The notes beneath the pieces are model-generated. The model was not told the origin of the DNA and searched no databases. It saw nothing but the letters and a program-made list of their open reading frames with translations. From positions 1 through 39,691 of the forward strand of contig JAAYRR010000095.1 in assembly GCA_012518675.1 (NCBI GenBank): a stretch of 39,691 nucleotides of DNA, in the 5' to 3' direction. The DNA comes from Bacillota bacterium. Lineage in GTDB: Bacteria; Bacillota; Dethiobacteria; DTU022; UBA8154. The translations under genes were made by a program, and so were the position numbers. Shown piece by piece: positions 25,779 through 34,106 of this stretch; within the stretch, counting starts at the first letter, position 1; every line of letters begins with the position of its first letter.

Positions 25779-25799
25779 TCCTTTTTAACCAGCCGGTTG

Positions 25800-26474
25800 C
25801 TATTTTAGAACCTGGTTGCAAAGTTCTTGCGACGTAAGTATTTTTCCTGCTTGTTCTACACGCATGGTGTCACCGGAAATTTCGTCAATGATAACAATTT
25901 TTCCTTCCACCTCACCAAATTCCAACTTAATATCCAACAGATCCAGCCCTTTACCCGCTAAATCTTCTTTAATCAGCGCGGTAGCCCGGCGGGTGGTCTC
26001 CTTAAGCTGGCGGACAGCCTCCGGTGTCAAGATCTTTAAGGCTGTCAGTGCATCTTCTGTAATCAGGGGATCCCCGCGTGCATCATCCTTTAGGGTGAAT
26101 TCCACCAGTGAGGGCAGGGGCACGCCTGCCTGCACATAGCTGCCATAACGGCGGATAAAGCTGCCATAGGCTTTTTCCCTGCAGATGACCTCCAGGTTGA
26201 AGGAACGGGCCTGCTTAACAAGCATACTGTTTTTTTCAGGAAAGGCCTTGAGGAAATGGGTGGGCAGGCCGGCGGTCTGCAAAAGTTTAAAAAAATAAGT
26301 GCTGAGCTGCAAAGAGGCGTTTCCCTTACCCTTTACTTCCCCCAGGACTTCGTTGGCTCCCGGATCAATCTTGCCGCCCCTGCCTGTAACAGAATCTTTA
26401 AAATAAAGGCGCAGGCGGCCGTTTTGCTGCAGGAAAACATCTTTTGTTTTACCGCTGGCGATCATTTTTGGCAA
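25800..26474 (-). CDS. purC: Phosphoribosylaminoimidazole-succinocarboxamide synthase (SAICAR synthetase)
   Basis: 224 aa. It joins aspartate to CAIR using ATP in purine synthesis. SGKTKDVF (7-14) is the ATP-loop form, followed by CREKAYGSFIRRYG and, near the end, LLDIKLEFGEVEGKIVIIDEISGDTMR. The start is TTG at 26474, eight bases after GGGG; the ATG three codons later lies too far from it. The length is slightly below the usual 230-240 residues, but all core segments are present. No other pur genes are adjacent. Confidence 0.93.
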   Translation of the reverse strand: MPKMIASGKTKDVFLQQNGRLRLYFKDSVTGRGGKIDPGANEVLGEVKGKGNASLQLSTYFFKLLQTAGLPTHFLKAFPEKNSMLVKQARSFNLEVICREKAYGSFIRRYGSYVQAGVPLPSLVEFTLKDDARGDPLITEDALTALKILTPEAVRQLKETTRRATALIKEDLAGKGLDLLDIKLEFGEVEGKIVIIDEISGDTMRVEQAGKILTSQELCNQVLK

Positions 26475-26690
26475 CTGTCTTACCCCTTCCCCTTAAACGG
26501 ATATAATCGTCCCCTTAAATACATAGATTTCTTTTTTTGCAACGGATTTCCTGCTGCAGCCTGTAAAAGTTTGACGGCAGTTGTAGAAATAGCTGTTACT
26601 TAAAAAGAAAAGTTTTTAAAGCCTTTTGCTTTTTAAGGGTCACCAAAGCGGCCACTGTTACCTGCACAATTTTGACCGGGCGAACACCGT

Positions 26691-26912
26691 TTACTTTTTA
26701 AACATATTCCAGATGAAGGTAGTGGCGGCTTCAATGTACCGGGCAGGGCTGTTCAGGGGAACATCCAACAGTAAAAGAACGCTTAGGGTTAGGCCCAGCA
26801 CAGTAAAAATTAAAAAAACGATCAGGTCTCTATAGCGCTCCTGCCGGTAAAGCGGGGGGGTTTCATAGGCAACGATTAACACCCCGAAAAGCAGCACGGC
26901 CATAATAGTCAT
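26691..26912 (-). CDS. Small two-helix membrane protein of the ger operon (possible D subunit)
   Basis: 73 aa, ATG at 26912 behind AAAGAGGAGAAAC, 13 bases after gerAC. Two hydrophobic helices (about 3-17 and 29-49) flank a short charged loop (YETPPLYRQERYRD). In Bacillus, germinant-receptor operons can carry a fourth gene for a protein of about 55-75 residues with two membrane helices that modulates receptor function (GerKD type). Size, topology and position all fit, although the sequence match itself cannot be checked here. It is the last gene of the operon. Confidence 0.7.
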   Translation of the reverse strand: MTIMAVLLFGVLIVAYETPPLYRQERYRDLIVFLIFTVLGLTLSVLLLLDVPLNSPARYIEAATTFIWNMFKK

Positions 26913-26925
26913 TGTTTCTCCTCTT

Positions 26926-28296
26926 TTATTTAATTTTTTTAATCGATTCGATGGCCAGGCCGGAAAGCCGGATGTGGGTTTTAATGTCCAAAGAAACCTC
27001 CAACCGGGGAAATTCTGTATCCCAGTTTCCCCTTAACCGATCCCATGTTTGTGGTAAGGAACGATGAAAGGTGGCCCCAAAACCAAAAATGTCAGTGTTA
27101 AGCTCCTGCTGGCAACGGTGTAAAACAGCCTCGCTCTCTTTTTCTATTACCGCGGCCATACGCTTTTCGATATTTTTGAGCACAGCCGGGTCTGTTTTGG
27201 GATCAAAAAACCCCTGGGCGTCTTCAATGTTTCCTTCCAGTTCAATCTTGATTTGCACATGCGGTTTTCCTTTAACCATAGAAGGGGTAACGGCGCTGTT
27301 TGCACGTATAACCTCCACACCGATCAAAGCGGGGGGGGCCATAGGGTTTTCCACCAGCAAAGGGGTGTTTTCCACTTTTCCCCGGATCCACTGCAGGCCC
27401 CTGGTTTCTGTCCGGTTCAGCCAGCCCACCAGCCGATCATCCTTAAAGGCCGCTGCGCCGTTGATTACCGGGCTTTGAATTATTTCCTTTCGCTCCAGTT
27501 CGCCCTCTAAAGGGACGGGCCTCTTGGGTATAACCTCAAAACACCCGGCTACCGGTTCGATTCCTTCACTTCCCAGCGCGATTAAAAAGTCATTAAGGTT
27601 TACATTTACTACAGTGCCCAGGCGGCGGGTGGCGTTTTGGATTAACCCCAAACCCCCTTCAGGCGGCAGGGGCACCATTTCAAATTCAGACTTTAGAAAT
27701 TCAGCGGCAGTCATGTCTTTAACAACCAAAAGGTTTGCAGTCAGACGGGGTTCCCGGTTGCGTTCAAAAAAATCAAGTATTTTTTCTACCCCCTGACGGG
27801 CTGTTTCCTCTCCAAAAATTACAAAACGGCTATGGGCACAGAATATAAACCGCGGCGAAAAAGCGGCAAAATTACACATGGCCTCCAGCATATTCCGGCC
27901 ACTGCTGCTGGCCAACCAGAAGGGTCTCTCCGGAGGGGCGGAACCTTCGCCTGTTTTGCCGGCTACAGCAAAAGGTTTGACGATTACCGCTGAGGCCAGA
28001 ATATCACCGTTTTCTTCCCGGTCAACACCCCAGGCAGTAAGAATAGCCAGATCTTCTATTTCGGTTTTGTCCCAACAACCACTGCAGCTTAAAAGCATAA
28101 ACACCAGGCTAAAGGCCAGGATCAAAACAATTTCCACCGGCCTTCTTTGCCCTCTCCGATCGTCCCCTTTGGGGTGTGTGCCCCTTGTGCTCTCTTTTGG
28201 TTTAATCTTGTTTTCAGGGCAAAGGCGTACTAATATCTTTATCCCGTTCCTTAACCATAAACCCGGCCTGGGTATGAATAATGGCAATAATTTCAC
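26926..28296 (-). CDS. gerAC: Spore germination receptor subunit C, GerAC-type lipoprotein
   Basis: 456 aa Ger(x)C family. After an unusual basic N-terminal stretch (1-53) comes a hydrophobic signal (54-69) and a lipobox ending SGC-W (C74), followed by DKTEIEDLAILTAWGVD, the near-universal start of mature GerAC proteins. It would be lipidated and exposed on the outer face of the spore inner membrane. The listed GTG start at 28296 has its AGGGG directly adjacent; a TTG at 28287 has better spacing, and a GTG at codon 54 is a further option. It begins eight bases after gerAB stops. Confidence 0.9.
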   Translation of the reverse strand: MKLLPLFIPRPGLWLRNGIKILVRLCPENKIKPKESTRGTHPKGDDRRGQRRPVEIVLILAFSLVFMLLSCSGCWDKTEIEDLAILTAWGVDREENGDILASAVIVKPFAVAGKTGEGSAPPERPFWLASSSGRNMLEAMCNFAAFSPRFIFCAHSRFVIFGEETARQGVEKILDFFERNREPRLTANLLVVKDMTAAEFLKSEFEMVPLPPEGGLGLIQNATRRLGTVVNVNLNDFLIALGSEGIEPVAGCFEVIPKRPVPLEGELERKEIIQSPVINGAAAFKDDRLVGWLNRTETRGLQWIRGKVENTPLLVENPMAPPALIGVEVIRANSAVTPSMVKGKPHVQIKIELEGNIEDAQGFFDPKTDPAVLKNIEKRMAAVIEKESEAVLHRCQQELNTDIFGFGATFHRSLPQTWDRLRGNWDTEFPRLEVSLDIKTHIRLSGLAIESIKKIK

Positions 28297-28304
28297 CCCT
28301 GGTT

Positions 28305-29423
28305 TTAATTTTCAGTTGTGCGCAGGGTATTTCCTTTTTTCCCCCGCAGCAGGGCTAAGGCACTTAACAGTAAAATTATCCCGATTTCAACAGTTACAGA
28401 GTAGACGCCCCAAACCTGGGGTGTATAAAAGCTGACCGCGGCAGCAAAGTTATCATAAGACAGGATGGCTAAAACAATGACGATAATGCCGAGAGGATAA
28501 GCGAGTTCCCGGTAGCCCTTCAGGTTGAAAAGCTGGGCCGGGCCCAGCATCCCGATCCACATAAAAAAGGCAGCCTTGATTAGGGCCACGACTGTCCAGA
28601 CGGCTAAGACAATGACCTCAATGCGTTCCAGGAAGTTGCCAATGCTGATTATCCGGGCCAACTGAAAGGGTGGCAAGGTAAGGTTTTGCGCGGTCTGGTT
28701 AAAAACTGCAATGATAATTATTGTAAAAAGCAGGATAACCGTCCCGCTGGTTAATACGGTGAAGAACAGCGTACGCCCGGCTTTTTGTGGTTCGGAAAGG
28801 TAGGGGATTACCATATTGGCAGCGACAAACTCGCTTAACAGCCCCAAGGGAATTAAAACCGCCGGCAATAAAGGGAGAACCCCTCTGGCCAAAACCGGCT
28901 GCAGGTATTCAAAATGGGCAAAATTTAACGGTAAAAAAAGAGTCAGCAAGACGGAAAAAAGAACAAGGACAAAACTGCTCTCCGCCAGCCGCCCGATGAC
29001 CTCAATTCCGCTGCGGGCTGTGGTTGCCGATAACACCACCAAAATAATGATCAGCACAATGGGCGGGGTTTGCGGTAACACGCTAAGGTTAAAACCAACA
29101 GCCGTTTCCCGCACAACCAGCGAAGTAATATGCACAAAAAACCAGACATAAAATACCCCGACCAGAAAACCAAGTGGTTTCCCCAGGAGTTTAGGGCTAT
29201 ATTGGATCAGGGTTTGCCGGGGAAAGCGTCTTCCCAGCCAGGCAGCCAACAGGCCCAGCGGTAAGGCAGCTATAATAGCCAACAGGATGGTCAACCAGCT
29301 GTCGCGGCCGGCAATAGCAACCGTCAGGCTGGGCAGGATCGAGGTGGTAGTCTCCAGGTTGGAAAGAACTAAAAGGGTATATAGCTGCCGGGGGCTGATC
29401 TTACCACCTTCAAGGGGTTTCAA
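28305..29423 (-). CDS. gerAB: Spore germination receptor subunit B, GerAB-type permease
   Basis: 372 aa, about ten transmembrane helices, of the amino acid/polyamine/organocation (APC) superfamily endospore germination permeases. KISPRQLYTLLVLSNLETT opens the protein, and PYLSEPQKAGRTLFF lies mid-protein as in GerAB homologues. The B subunit is thought to bind the germinant. The TTG start at 29423 overlaps the gerAA stop (TTGA) and follows AAGGAGGGG, so the two are translationally coupled. The germinant cannot be predicted. Confidence 0.92.
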   Translation of the reverse strand: MKPLEGGKISPRQLYTLLVLSNLETTTSILPSLTVAIAGRDSWLTILLAIIAALPLGLLAAWLGRRFPRQTLIQYSPKLLGKPLGFLVGVFYVWFFVHITSLVVRETAVGFNLSVLPQTPPIVLIIILVVLSATTARSGIEVIGRLAESSFVLVLFSVLLTLFLPLNFAHFEYLQPVLARGVLPLLPAVLIPLGLLSEFVAANMVIPYLSEPQKAGRTLFFTVLTSGTVILLFTIIIIAVFNQTAQNLTLPPFQLARIISIGNFLERIEVIVLAVWTVVALIKAAFFMWIGMLGPAQLFNLKGYRELAYPLGIIVIVLAILSYDNFAAAVSFYTPQVWGVYSVTVEIGIILLLSALALLRGKKGNTLRTTEN

Positions 29424-31105
29424 GCGCCATCCCCTCCTTTATTTTTTGCATCGTCTCTTTCCCGGTGTTGCGGCGGTTTTGGTTTTAAACCTTCTGCCTG
29501 ACGCACCCTGTCCCGGGGAGCCACCAACCGCGGGCGGGTACGCATGGCCCAGAAGGGCACCCGGACGAGAGTGTCCTTCAGGTCGGAAAGCATGACCGGC
29601 CCCAGCGGTTTGAGGTAGGGAAACCCAAAGGAGCGGAGTGACACCAGGTGCAGGAAAATGGTGTAAATCCCGGCCAAGATGCCAAAAAAGCCCAGGGTAG
29701 AGGCCAGTATCAGGAGCACAAAGCGCAATAAACGCATGGTGATGGCCAGGCTGAAAACAGGCGTGGCGAAAGAGGCGACGGCCGTCAGGGCTACGATAAT
29801 CAACATAAACTGCGAAACAAGGCCGGCTTGCACAGCCGCCTGGCCGATAATAATAACGCCCACAATGGATACCGCCTGGCCGATCACCCGGGGCAGCCGC
29901 AGGCCGGCTTCGCGCAGGATTTCAAAGGCCAGTTCCAAAAGAAAGGCCTCCACAAAAGTGGGAAAGGGGATCCCTTCCCGCTGGCTGGCGATACTGAGGA
30001 TTAATTCTGTGGGCAACATCTCCTGGTGGAAGGTGATGATCGCTACATAAACCGAAGGGAGCACTAAAGAAATAATGATGGCTACATAACGGATTAAACG
30101 GATGAAGGAACCGATAAAATAACGTTCATAATAATCTTCCGGTGTACTTAAAAATTCCGGCAGAAAGGAGGGGACCAACAAAACGAAGGGTGTGCCATCC
30201 GTAAAAACGGCCACCTTTCCTTCCAGCAGGCTGGCAGCAACCCGATCGGGGCGCTCGCTGCGCAGCAGTTGGGGAAAGGGGGATAAAGGTTCATCTTCAA
30301 TAAATTCTTCCAGGTAGCCGCTTTCTAAAATCCCGTCTATTTTAACACGTTTTAATCTTTTTCTAACTTCCTGCAGCAATTTGTCAGTGGCCAGGCCCTG
30401 AATATAAGCCAAGGCAACCGTTGTTTTGGTCAGCTCGCCAAGTTGAAATTCTTCGATCCGCAGGCGGGGGCTTTTCAGGCGCAGGCGCAACAAGGCTGTA
30501 TTGCCGCGCAGCCTTTCGGCAAAACTGTCCCGCGGGCCCCTGACCACAGACTCAGTGGCCGGTTCCTCGATACCGCGTTCCTTCCAACCCTCGGTCCCCG
30601 TCAACAGGGCCCGGCTATTTTTATCAATTAGCACTGCTGTTTTGCCGCTGGCCAGCCCTGTAAAAATATCTTCGAAAGTTTGGGCTTCACTGACCTCCCC
30701 TATTTGTAAGAGGGTTTTATTGGCGGCCTCAAAAAAGGTTGGGTGAGGTTTTGCCTGGGCGGAAAGCGCGGCCGGCGGTGCCAAAAGGGGGGCGACGACG
30801 CCTTCGGTAACAGCAAGGTTGATGACCAGACCATCGATAAAAAAAACGGCTATTTTAATGGGGGGAGAGGTGGCTGTTTCCATTTCCCGGACAACTAAAT
30901 CGGCGCTTTCACCATAGGCTGCGGTGATCCGGGCAACATTGGCATCAAGATCTGTGCTTAAATTGGCACTGGCAGCCGGGGCAGGGTCAGGGGAGGGCAT
31001 GTTTTCCTGTAAAATATTATTTTCTGTCTCATTGCCTGTTTCCGGCAACCTTTGTTGTTTTTTGCGTTTGAAGAACAGCTTCCCCAAAAAGCTTTTCCAA
31101 AACAA
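29420..31105 (-). CDS. gerAA: Spore germination receptor subunit A, GerAA-type
   Basis: GerA/SpoVAF family. The TTG at 31105 (MFWKSFLGKLFF) follows TTTGGGGGT at good spacing and gives 561 aa; the ORF-track TTG at 31123 has no clear ribosome site. The N-terminal soluble half has FFIDGLVIN and VRGPRDSFAERLRGNTALLR, and the C-terminal half has about five membrane helices with PSVYVAIITFHQEMLPTELILSI and the LREAGLRLPR loop. A Pro/basic tail ends the protein. It is the first gene of the operon; A, B and C assemble in the spore inner membrane. Confidence 0.93.
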   Translation of the reverse strand: MFWKSFLGKLFFKRKKQQRLPETGNETENNILQENMPSPDPAPAASANLSTDLDANVARITAAYGESADLVVREMETATSPPIKIAVFFIDGLVINLAVTEGVVAPLLAPPAALSAQAKPHPTFFEAANKTLLQIGEVSEAQTFEDIFTGLASGKTAVLIDKNSRALLTGTEGWKERGIEEPATESVVRGPRDSFAERLRGNTALLRLRLKSPRLRIEEFQLGELTKTTVALAYIQGLATDKLLQEVRKRLKRVKIDGILESGYLEEFIEDEPLSPFPQLLRSERPDRVAASLLEGKVAVFTDGTPFVLLVPSFLPEFLSTPEDYYERYFIGSFIRLIRYVAIIISLVLPSVYVAIITFHQEMLPTELILSIASQREGIPFPTFVEAFLLELAFEILREAGLRLPRVIGQAVSIVGVIIIGQAAVQAGLVSQFMLIIVALTAVASFATPVFSLAITMRLLRFVLLILASTLGFFGILAGIYTIFLHLVSLRSFGFPYLKPLGPVMLSDLKDTLVRVPFWAMRTRPRLVAPRDRVRQAEGLKPKPPQHRERDDAKNKGGDGA

Positions 31106-31177
31106 AAAAATACCCCCAAACAAAAATAATTACCCACAAAGTTACCATCTTTTCTAAAATAACCCAGAAAGGAACAA

Positions 31178-31206
31178 ATTATACTGTTGGGTTGCAAATG
31201 TGTTAA
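31178..31206 (-). promoter_or_regulatory. Candidate promoter of the ger operon
   Basis: On the minus strand, TTAACA (31206-31201), 17-base spacer, TATAAT (31183-31178). This is a vegetative-type match about 70 bases before gerAA. Germination receptors are normally forespore (sigma-G) genes, and no equally good sigma-G site was seen. Confidence 0.5.
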
Positions 31207-31346
31207 AATAACTTTAATGAAATCGCAGGGTAATGTAGGGAAAAGACAAGTAATGAAACAAGGATAACGGGGGCAGATGCTAAGGGTGGCTTAAAAAAAT
31301 GCTGCTTTGGCACCCCGTTTTGAACAAAAAGGAAGTGAAACTGGCT

Positions 31347-32165
31347 ATGAAAACAGAGTCAAAAAGCAGCCCTGCCGGGCTGGCACATAACCTGGGGGTA
31401 AAAAGAGGAATTATAGCCCTTTATGGTGCCGGGGGGAAAACAACATTGCTCAAAAGGCTGGCACGGGAACTGGTGGCAGCGGGAGAAAAGGTACTGCTGA
31501 CGACAACAACAAAAATATTCCGCCCGGCAGGCATGCCGGCAGTGATCAATAACGATTTGCAGGCGACGAAAGCTGCCTTGCGTGAAAAATTTCGCCACCA
31601 CAACCTGGTTGCCCTGGGGAGCTCCCTTTTACCCGGTAATAAATTTGACAGCATCGAACCGGGCTGGGCAAAGGAACTTTTGCATGCCGGGCCGGCTACG
31701 ATTATTATTATCGAAGCTGACGGTGCAGCACACAGGCCGATTAAGGGTTATGCTTCCTTCGAACCTGTTTTACCCCGGGAGGCGGATCTGATCGTCCCGA
31801 TCCAGGGTATCGATGCCCTGGGCCAAACTGTTGAGAAAAAAAATGTGCACCGGCCGGAACTGTTTGCCCGGGCGACCGGCGCTCCCTTCGGGCAACCCTT
31901 AACCCCGCTCCACTTTGCCCGTTCCCTGCAACAAATGATAGCCCGCGGGCGCTCACAATCCCCCCGGGCCCGGGTTGTGCCCCTGATCAACAAGGTTGCA
32001 AGCCGGCCGGAACCGGGGCTGTTGCAGGCCCTGGCTGCAGAACTGGCGCCCTTCCCCCTGGTGGATAGGGTATTGTTTACAGCCCTGGAGGAGAAAATCC
32101 CCATAAAGTATATTTTGGCCCTCCCTGCCGGAGCGCTGAAAGCTTTGGATGGGGACCTGAAATAA
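31347..32165 (+). CDS. yqeC: YqeC-family protein, putative selenium-dependent hydroxylase accessory factor
   Basis: 272 aa from the ATG at 31347, after AAGGAAGTG; the ORF-track start at 31299 lacks a ribosome site. The N-terminal P-loop YGAGGKTTLL (26-35) is followed by VLLTTTTKIFRP (49-60), the hallmark of YqeC proteins, then IIIIEADGAAHRPIKG and SFEPVLPREADLIVPIQG. In comparative genomics, yqeC tracks with yqeB, selD and selenium-dependent molybdenum hydroxylases. None of those is visible here. The HesB-like selenoprotein at 3.8 kb is independent evidence of selenium use. It diverges from the ger operon. Confidence 0.85.
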   Translation: MKTESKSSPAGLAHNLGVKRGIIALYGAGGKTTLLKRLARELVAAGEKVLLTTTTKIFRPAGMPAVINNDLQATKAALREKFRHHNLVALGSSLLPGNKFDSIEPGWAKELLHAGPATIIIIEADGAAHRPIKGYASFEPVLPREADLIVPIQGIDALGQTVEKKNVHRPELFARATGAPFGQPLTPLHFARSLQQMIARGRSQSPRARVVPLINKVASRPEPGLLQALAAELAPFPLVDRVLFTALEEKIPIKYILALPAGALKALDGDLK

Positions 32166-32660
32166 TATAGACACATTTATGAAATGACAGATACACGTTG
32201 CCTCCATATAGAAAATCTAATGTTATAGATGCAACTGCAGACCCAAGGGCCCTTTCTTCCGGCAAAGCAGCTACAGCGATCATTTGTACGGCTCGAATAT
32301 GTATTATCTTTTAAAATTATTGCCTTTGTAAAAATGCTTGTACCGCACTTTGGTATTTGTGTTCCCGAATGATGCCTTGAAAATACTGTCTCCCGTGCGG
32401 CTGTTTCCCAACAAAATGAAACTGAAGGCTTGCTTGTTGGTAAACTTTACCCGCTACAGGTTGAACATTAAAGGCCTTACAAAAGGCCCTTACGGAAAAA
32501 ACAAAGAGAACGTCAGCGTCGCTGCAAAACTACGGTTTTTTGCTTGGTCATTTTAAAGCAGGTTTTGGGCGCTTTTTCTGTTGTTCCAATGTTTTACAAC
32601 TGTTCCCCAAGACGCAAAAAACAGGCTTTTTCCGTTGTTCTGCTCCTTCGCCTGTGACTT
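32166..32660. other. Gene-free stretch, 495 bases
   Basis: No supported gene. ORF-track entries here lack ribosome sites and family features. The sequence looks like unselected or degraded DNA. No clear terminator for yqeC was found. Confidence 0.4.
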
Positions 32661-32876
32661 TTACCTGTTTTTTTCCTGCAGTTTATCCAGCAGTTTGGAA
32701 ATTTTTTGTCGCTGCCCGGCGGTTTCCTTCTTATCTATTTCCAGCGTTATTTTTAGCCAGGTTCCTTCCTTGACTGCCGCGGGCAATAATTCCCTGGGGA
32801 AATCTACTTTAATTTCCTTTGTTCCAAATAACAGGACGGCATAATTTCCTTCGAACCGATCTATGACCGCCTTCAT
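32661..32876 (-). CDS. DUF3006 domain protein
   Basis: 71 aa, covering the whole DUF3006 domain: MKAVIDRFEGNYAVLLFG, then VDFPRELLPAAVKEGTWL, ending in a charged helix. AAGGAGGA lies upstream of the ATG. DUF3006 proteins are small beta-rich proteins of unknown function, frequently encoded next to ComEC-like metallo-beta-lactamase proteins, as here (117 bases downstream of that gene). It probably shares its transcript. Confidence 0.82.
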   Translation of the reverse strand: MKAVIDRFEGNYAVLLFGTKEIKVDFPRELLPAAVKEGTWLKITLEIDKKETAGQRQKISKLLDKLQEKNR

Positions 32877-32993
32877 AGTTCATTTATCCTCCTTTTGTGG
32901 CGCTTTTGGGCCAGCTATTTTACAGGATCTTTAAAGTTCGCCGTACAACAAGGCAAACCAAGCTTTACCAACTGCTGCCTTCCGGTTGGCCGG

Positions 32994-33905
32994 TCAGGGG
33001 TTATTTTTTTCATGTTCAAGGTGGAATGTTTCGCCGTCGGTTGTGATGGTAATAGTGCCCTGCAGGTCTGTCCTGTAAACATTTACCCCGGCTGCAGCAA
33101 GGGTTTGCAGCGTTTCTGCGTGAGGGTGTTCATATCTATTGTCTGCACCAACCATAATAACGGCACACACCGGGTTTACGGCCTCCAGAAAAGGGGCGGA
33201 AGTGCTGGAGCTGCTGCCGTGGTGGCCAACCTTAAGTATGGTGCTCTGCAGGGGGTAATTGCTGCTAAGCAGCAGGGCTTCACTTTTTTCTTCAGCATCA
33301 CCGGTAAACAAGAAGCTGACTTTGCCAAAGGTAAATTTTGTAACCAAAGAGGCGTCGTTTAAGTTTGAGGCAGAAGGGTCGGCCGGGTGCAAAACCTGCA
33401 TGGTGAGGCCCTCACCCAAATCCCGTGTCAGCCCGGCCCGGCCCACGGTAAATTTTATATCCTGGGTATCGATGAGGGTTAGATAGTCTTCAAAGGTTTT
33501 GGTGGTATGCACCACCCCGGGATCGATCACTTCCTGCACCGGGATATTTTCCAGGACTGCAAGCAGGCCCCCGATGTGATCATTGTGGGGGTGGGTGCTT
33601 AAAACCAGATTTAGGGAGGTGACACCCCTGTTTTGCAGGTAGTCTGCGACACCGCTGTTGCGTTCTCCCCCGTCAATAAGTATATTGTTTTCCGGGGCTT
33701 GAATAAATATGGCGTCCCCCTGCCCGACATCGATGAAGTGAACAGTCAGGGTGCCGGCAGCATCTGTTTCCGGGGAAACCCCCGCCTCAAAAATTGAAAA
33801 ACTGCCACAGCCGCCCGTCCAAAAAGCAAAAAGCAGCATTAATATACAAACAATGGGAAAATATTTCTTTATTGCTGTGCTGAGAGGGTTGGTTTTGGTT
33901 TGCAT
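32994..33905 (-). CDS. ComEC-type metallo-beta-lactamase-fold lipoprotein
   Basis: 303 aa. The N-terminal signal ends in FWTGGC, so Cys33 is the likely lipid anchor and the enzyme faces outward. The domain begins LTVHFIDVGQGDAIFIQ (53-69). Metal ligands are visible as THPHNDH (104-110), TGDAE (201-205) and the GHHGS segment (228-232). This is the stand-alone form of the C-terminal nuclease-like domain of ComEC/Rec2, the DNA-uptake channel protein. It may be an extracellular nuclease or phosphodiesterase. No channel domain is present. The ATG at 33905 has GGAAGGA 11 bases upstream. Confidence 0.88.
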   Translation of the reverse strand: MQTKTNPLSTAIKKYFPIVCILMLLFAFWTGGCGSFSIFEAGVSPETDAAGTLTVHFIDVGQGDAIFIQAPENNILIDGGERNSGVADYLQNRGVTSLNLVLSTHPHNDHIGGLLAVLENIPVQEVIDPGVVHTTKTFEDYLTLIDTQDIKFTVGRAGLTRDLGEGLTMQVLHPADPSASNLNDASLVTKFTFGKVSFLFTGDAEEKSEALLLSSNYPLQSTILKVGHHGSSSSTSAPFLEAVNPVCAVIMVGADNRYEHPHAETLQTLAAAGVNVYRTDLQGTITITTDGETFHLEHEKNNP

Positions 33906-33927
33906 GTTCTATATGATCCTTCCTTGG

Positions 33928-34010
33928 GTTTATAACTACTGGTTTGCATCTGCGGGTTTGTACCTACAGGGTTTGCAGGCTTCAGGTTTGCGCCTACAGC
34001 AGGTTTCAAG
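33928..34010. repeat. Imperfect tandem repeat, about 15-bp unit
   Basis: On the plus strand, GGGTTTGNNCCTACAG-like units recur about five times with 14-17 base spacing; on the minus strand they read as spaced AAACC boxes. The array ends about 20 bases before the lipoprotein start codon, so it lies in its leader or promoter region. Confidence 0.5.
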
Positions 34011-34106
34011 GGGTCTGGGTAAAAACAGGTACTTTAACCAGGTGGTAAAAAAACCATCAGGCTGTGTAAAAACTGTTCTTAGGATGTTTTCAGGCCCCCA
34101 GTGTAG

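Larger units (their letters stand above)
25178..25799. other. Gene-free intergenic region, 622 bases
   Basis: No open frame here has a ribosome site. The region holds a possible structured RNA (25450-25568) and a strong hairpin with a delayed U-tract (25748-25778). The ORF-track entry at 25604 has no ribosome site and overlaps the purC end on the other strand. Confidence 0.5.

Noticed and set aside
25604-25837. 77-aa plus-strand ORF
   Set aside because: No ribosome site; spans a strong hairpin and overlaps the purC 3' end.
32338-32556. 72-aa plus-strand ORF in the gap after yqeC
   Set aside because: No ribosome site and no family features.
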